Assembly (NCBI RefSeq): GCF_000967495.1
Contig: NZ_JXXU01000045.1
Span: 1-52,022 of the forward strand
Direction of reading: 5' to 3'
Length of the DNA stretch: 52,022 nucleotides
Source of the DNA: Vibrio neptunius
GTDB taxonomy: Bacteria > Pseudomonadota > Gammaproteobacteria > Enterobacterales > Vibrionaceae
Below are positions 51,998 to 52,022 of this stretch, one piece after another. Under the pieces are notes generated by a model. That model did not search any database and was not told the origin of the DNA. It saw only the letters and a list, made by a program, of their open reading frames with translations. How positions within the stretch are numbered: position 1 is the first letter of the stretch; the number at the start of each line of letters is the position of its first letter. Made by a program: the position numbers and the translations under genes.

Positions 51998-52022
51998 CCT
52001 CTCTGTCTCGTCCTAAAATACG

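Overview
The window is chromosomal DNA from a gammaproteobacterium of the genus Vibrio or a close relative. The gene order (LPS core genes - coaD - mutM - rpmBG - radC - coaBC - slmA - two lipid A acyltransferases - pyrE - rph - yicC, and gmk - rpoZ - spoT - trmH - recG, nfuA - gntX - bioH, tex, greB - ompR - envZ) and the protein sequences fit Vibrionaceae. The species cannot be named from this sequence alone. No tRNA, rRNA or CRISPR array was seen.

Layout. Bases 1-7300 are the right edge of a surface polysaccharide/LPS region: manC-manB for GDP-mannose, then a Kdo kinase and three core glycosyltransferases. Bases 7300-17600 are housekeeping: CoA synthesis, DNA repair, ribosomal proteins, nucleoid occlusion, lipid A late acylation, pyrimidine synthesis with an attenuator-like terminator between rph and pyrE, and YicC. 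Bases 17640-22200 are an accessory island: an intact DUF3289-type toxin candidate overlapping a small membrane protein (putative immunity), followed by transposase debris (ISAs1, IS200/RAYT and IS3 types) interleaved with two orphan toxin 3' ends, each followed by its own immunity-like gene, one of them frameshifted. Bases 22250-23900 hold a purine permease with a perfect PurR-type operator upstream.

Bases 23917-33400, all on the minus strand, form what looks like a self-contained heme-piracy locus: FecI-type sigma factor, FecR-type anti-sigma, a TonB-dependent receptor with an N-terminal signalling (STN) domain, a secreted hemophilin-like protein, a Slam (DUF560, type XI secretion) outer-membrane translocon, and ExbB-ExbD-TonB. 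A near-consensus Fur box lies upstream of the sigma gene, and two terminator hairpins split the cluster between receptor, hemophilin and Slam. This combination of Slam-dependent hemophore and cell-surface signalling is the most interesting system in the window.

Bases 33794-52022 are again core genome: gmk-rpoZ-spoT-trmH-recG for nucleotide and ppGpp metabolism and recombination; cysQ, nudE, nfuA, gntX and bioH; an unrecognised Vibrio gene; tex; a secreted or periplasmic protein built of four retropepsin-like repeats; greB; and ompR-envZ, with an unexpected terminator hairpin between the last two. Dispersed palindromic repeats of about 105 bp sit near 14946 and 37738, and a short 8-bp tandem repeat follows recG.
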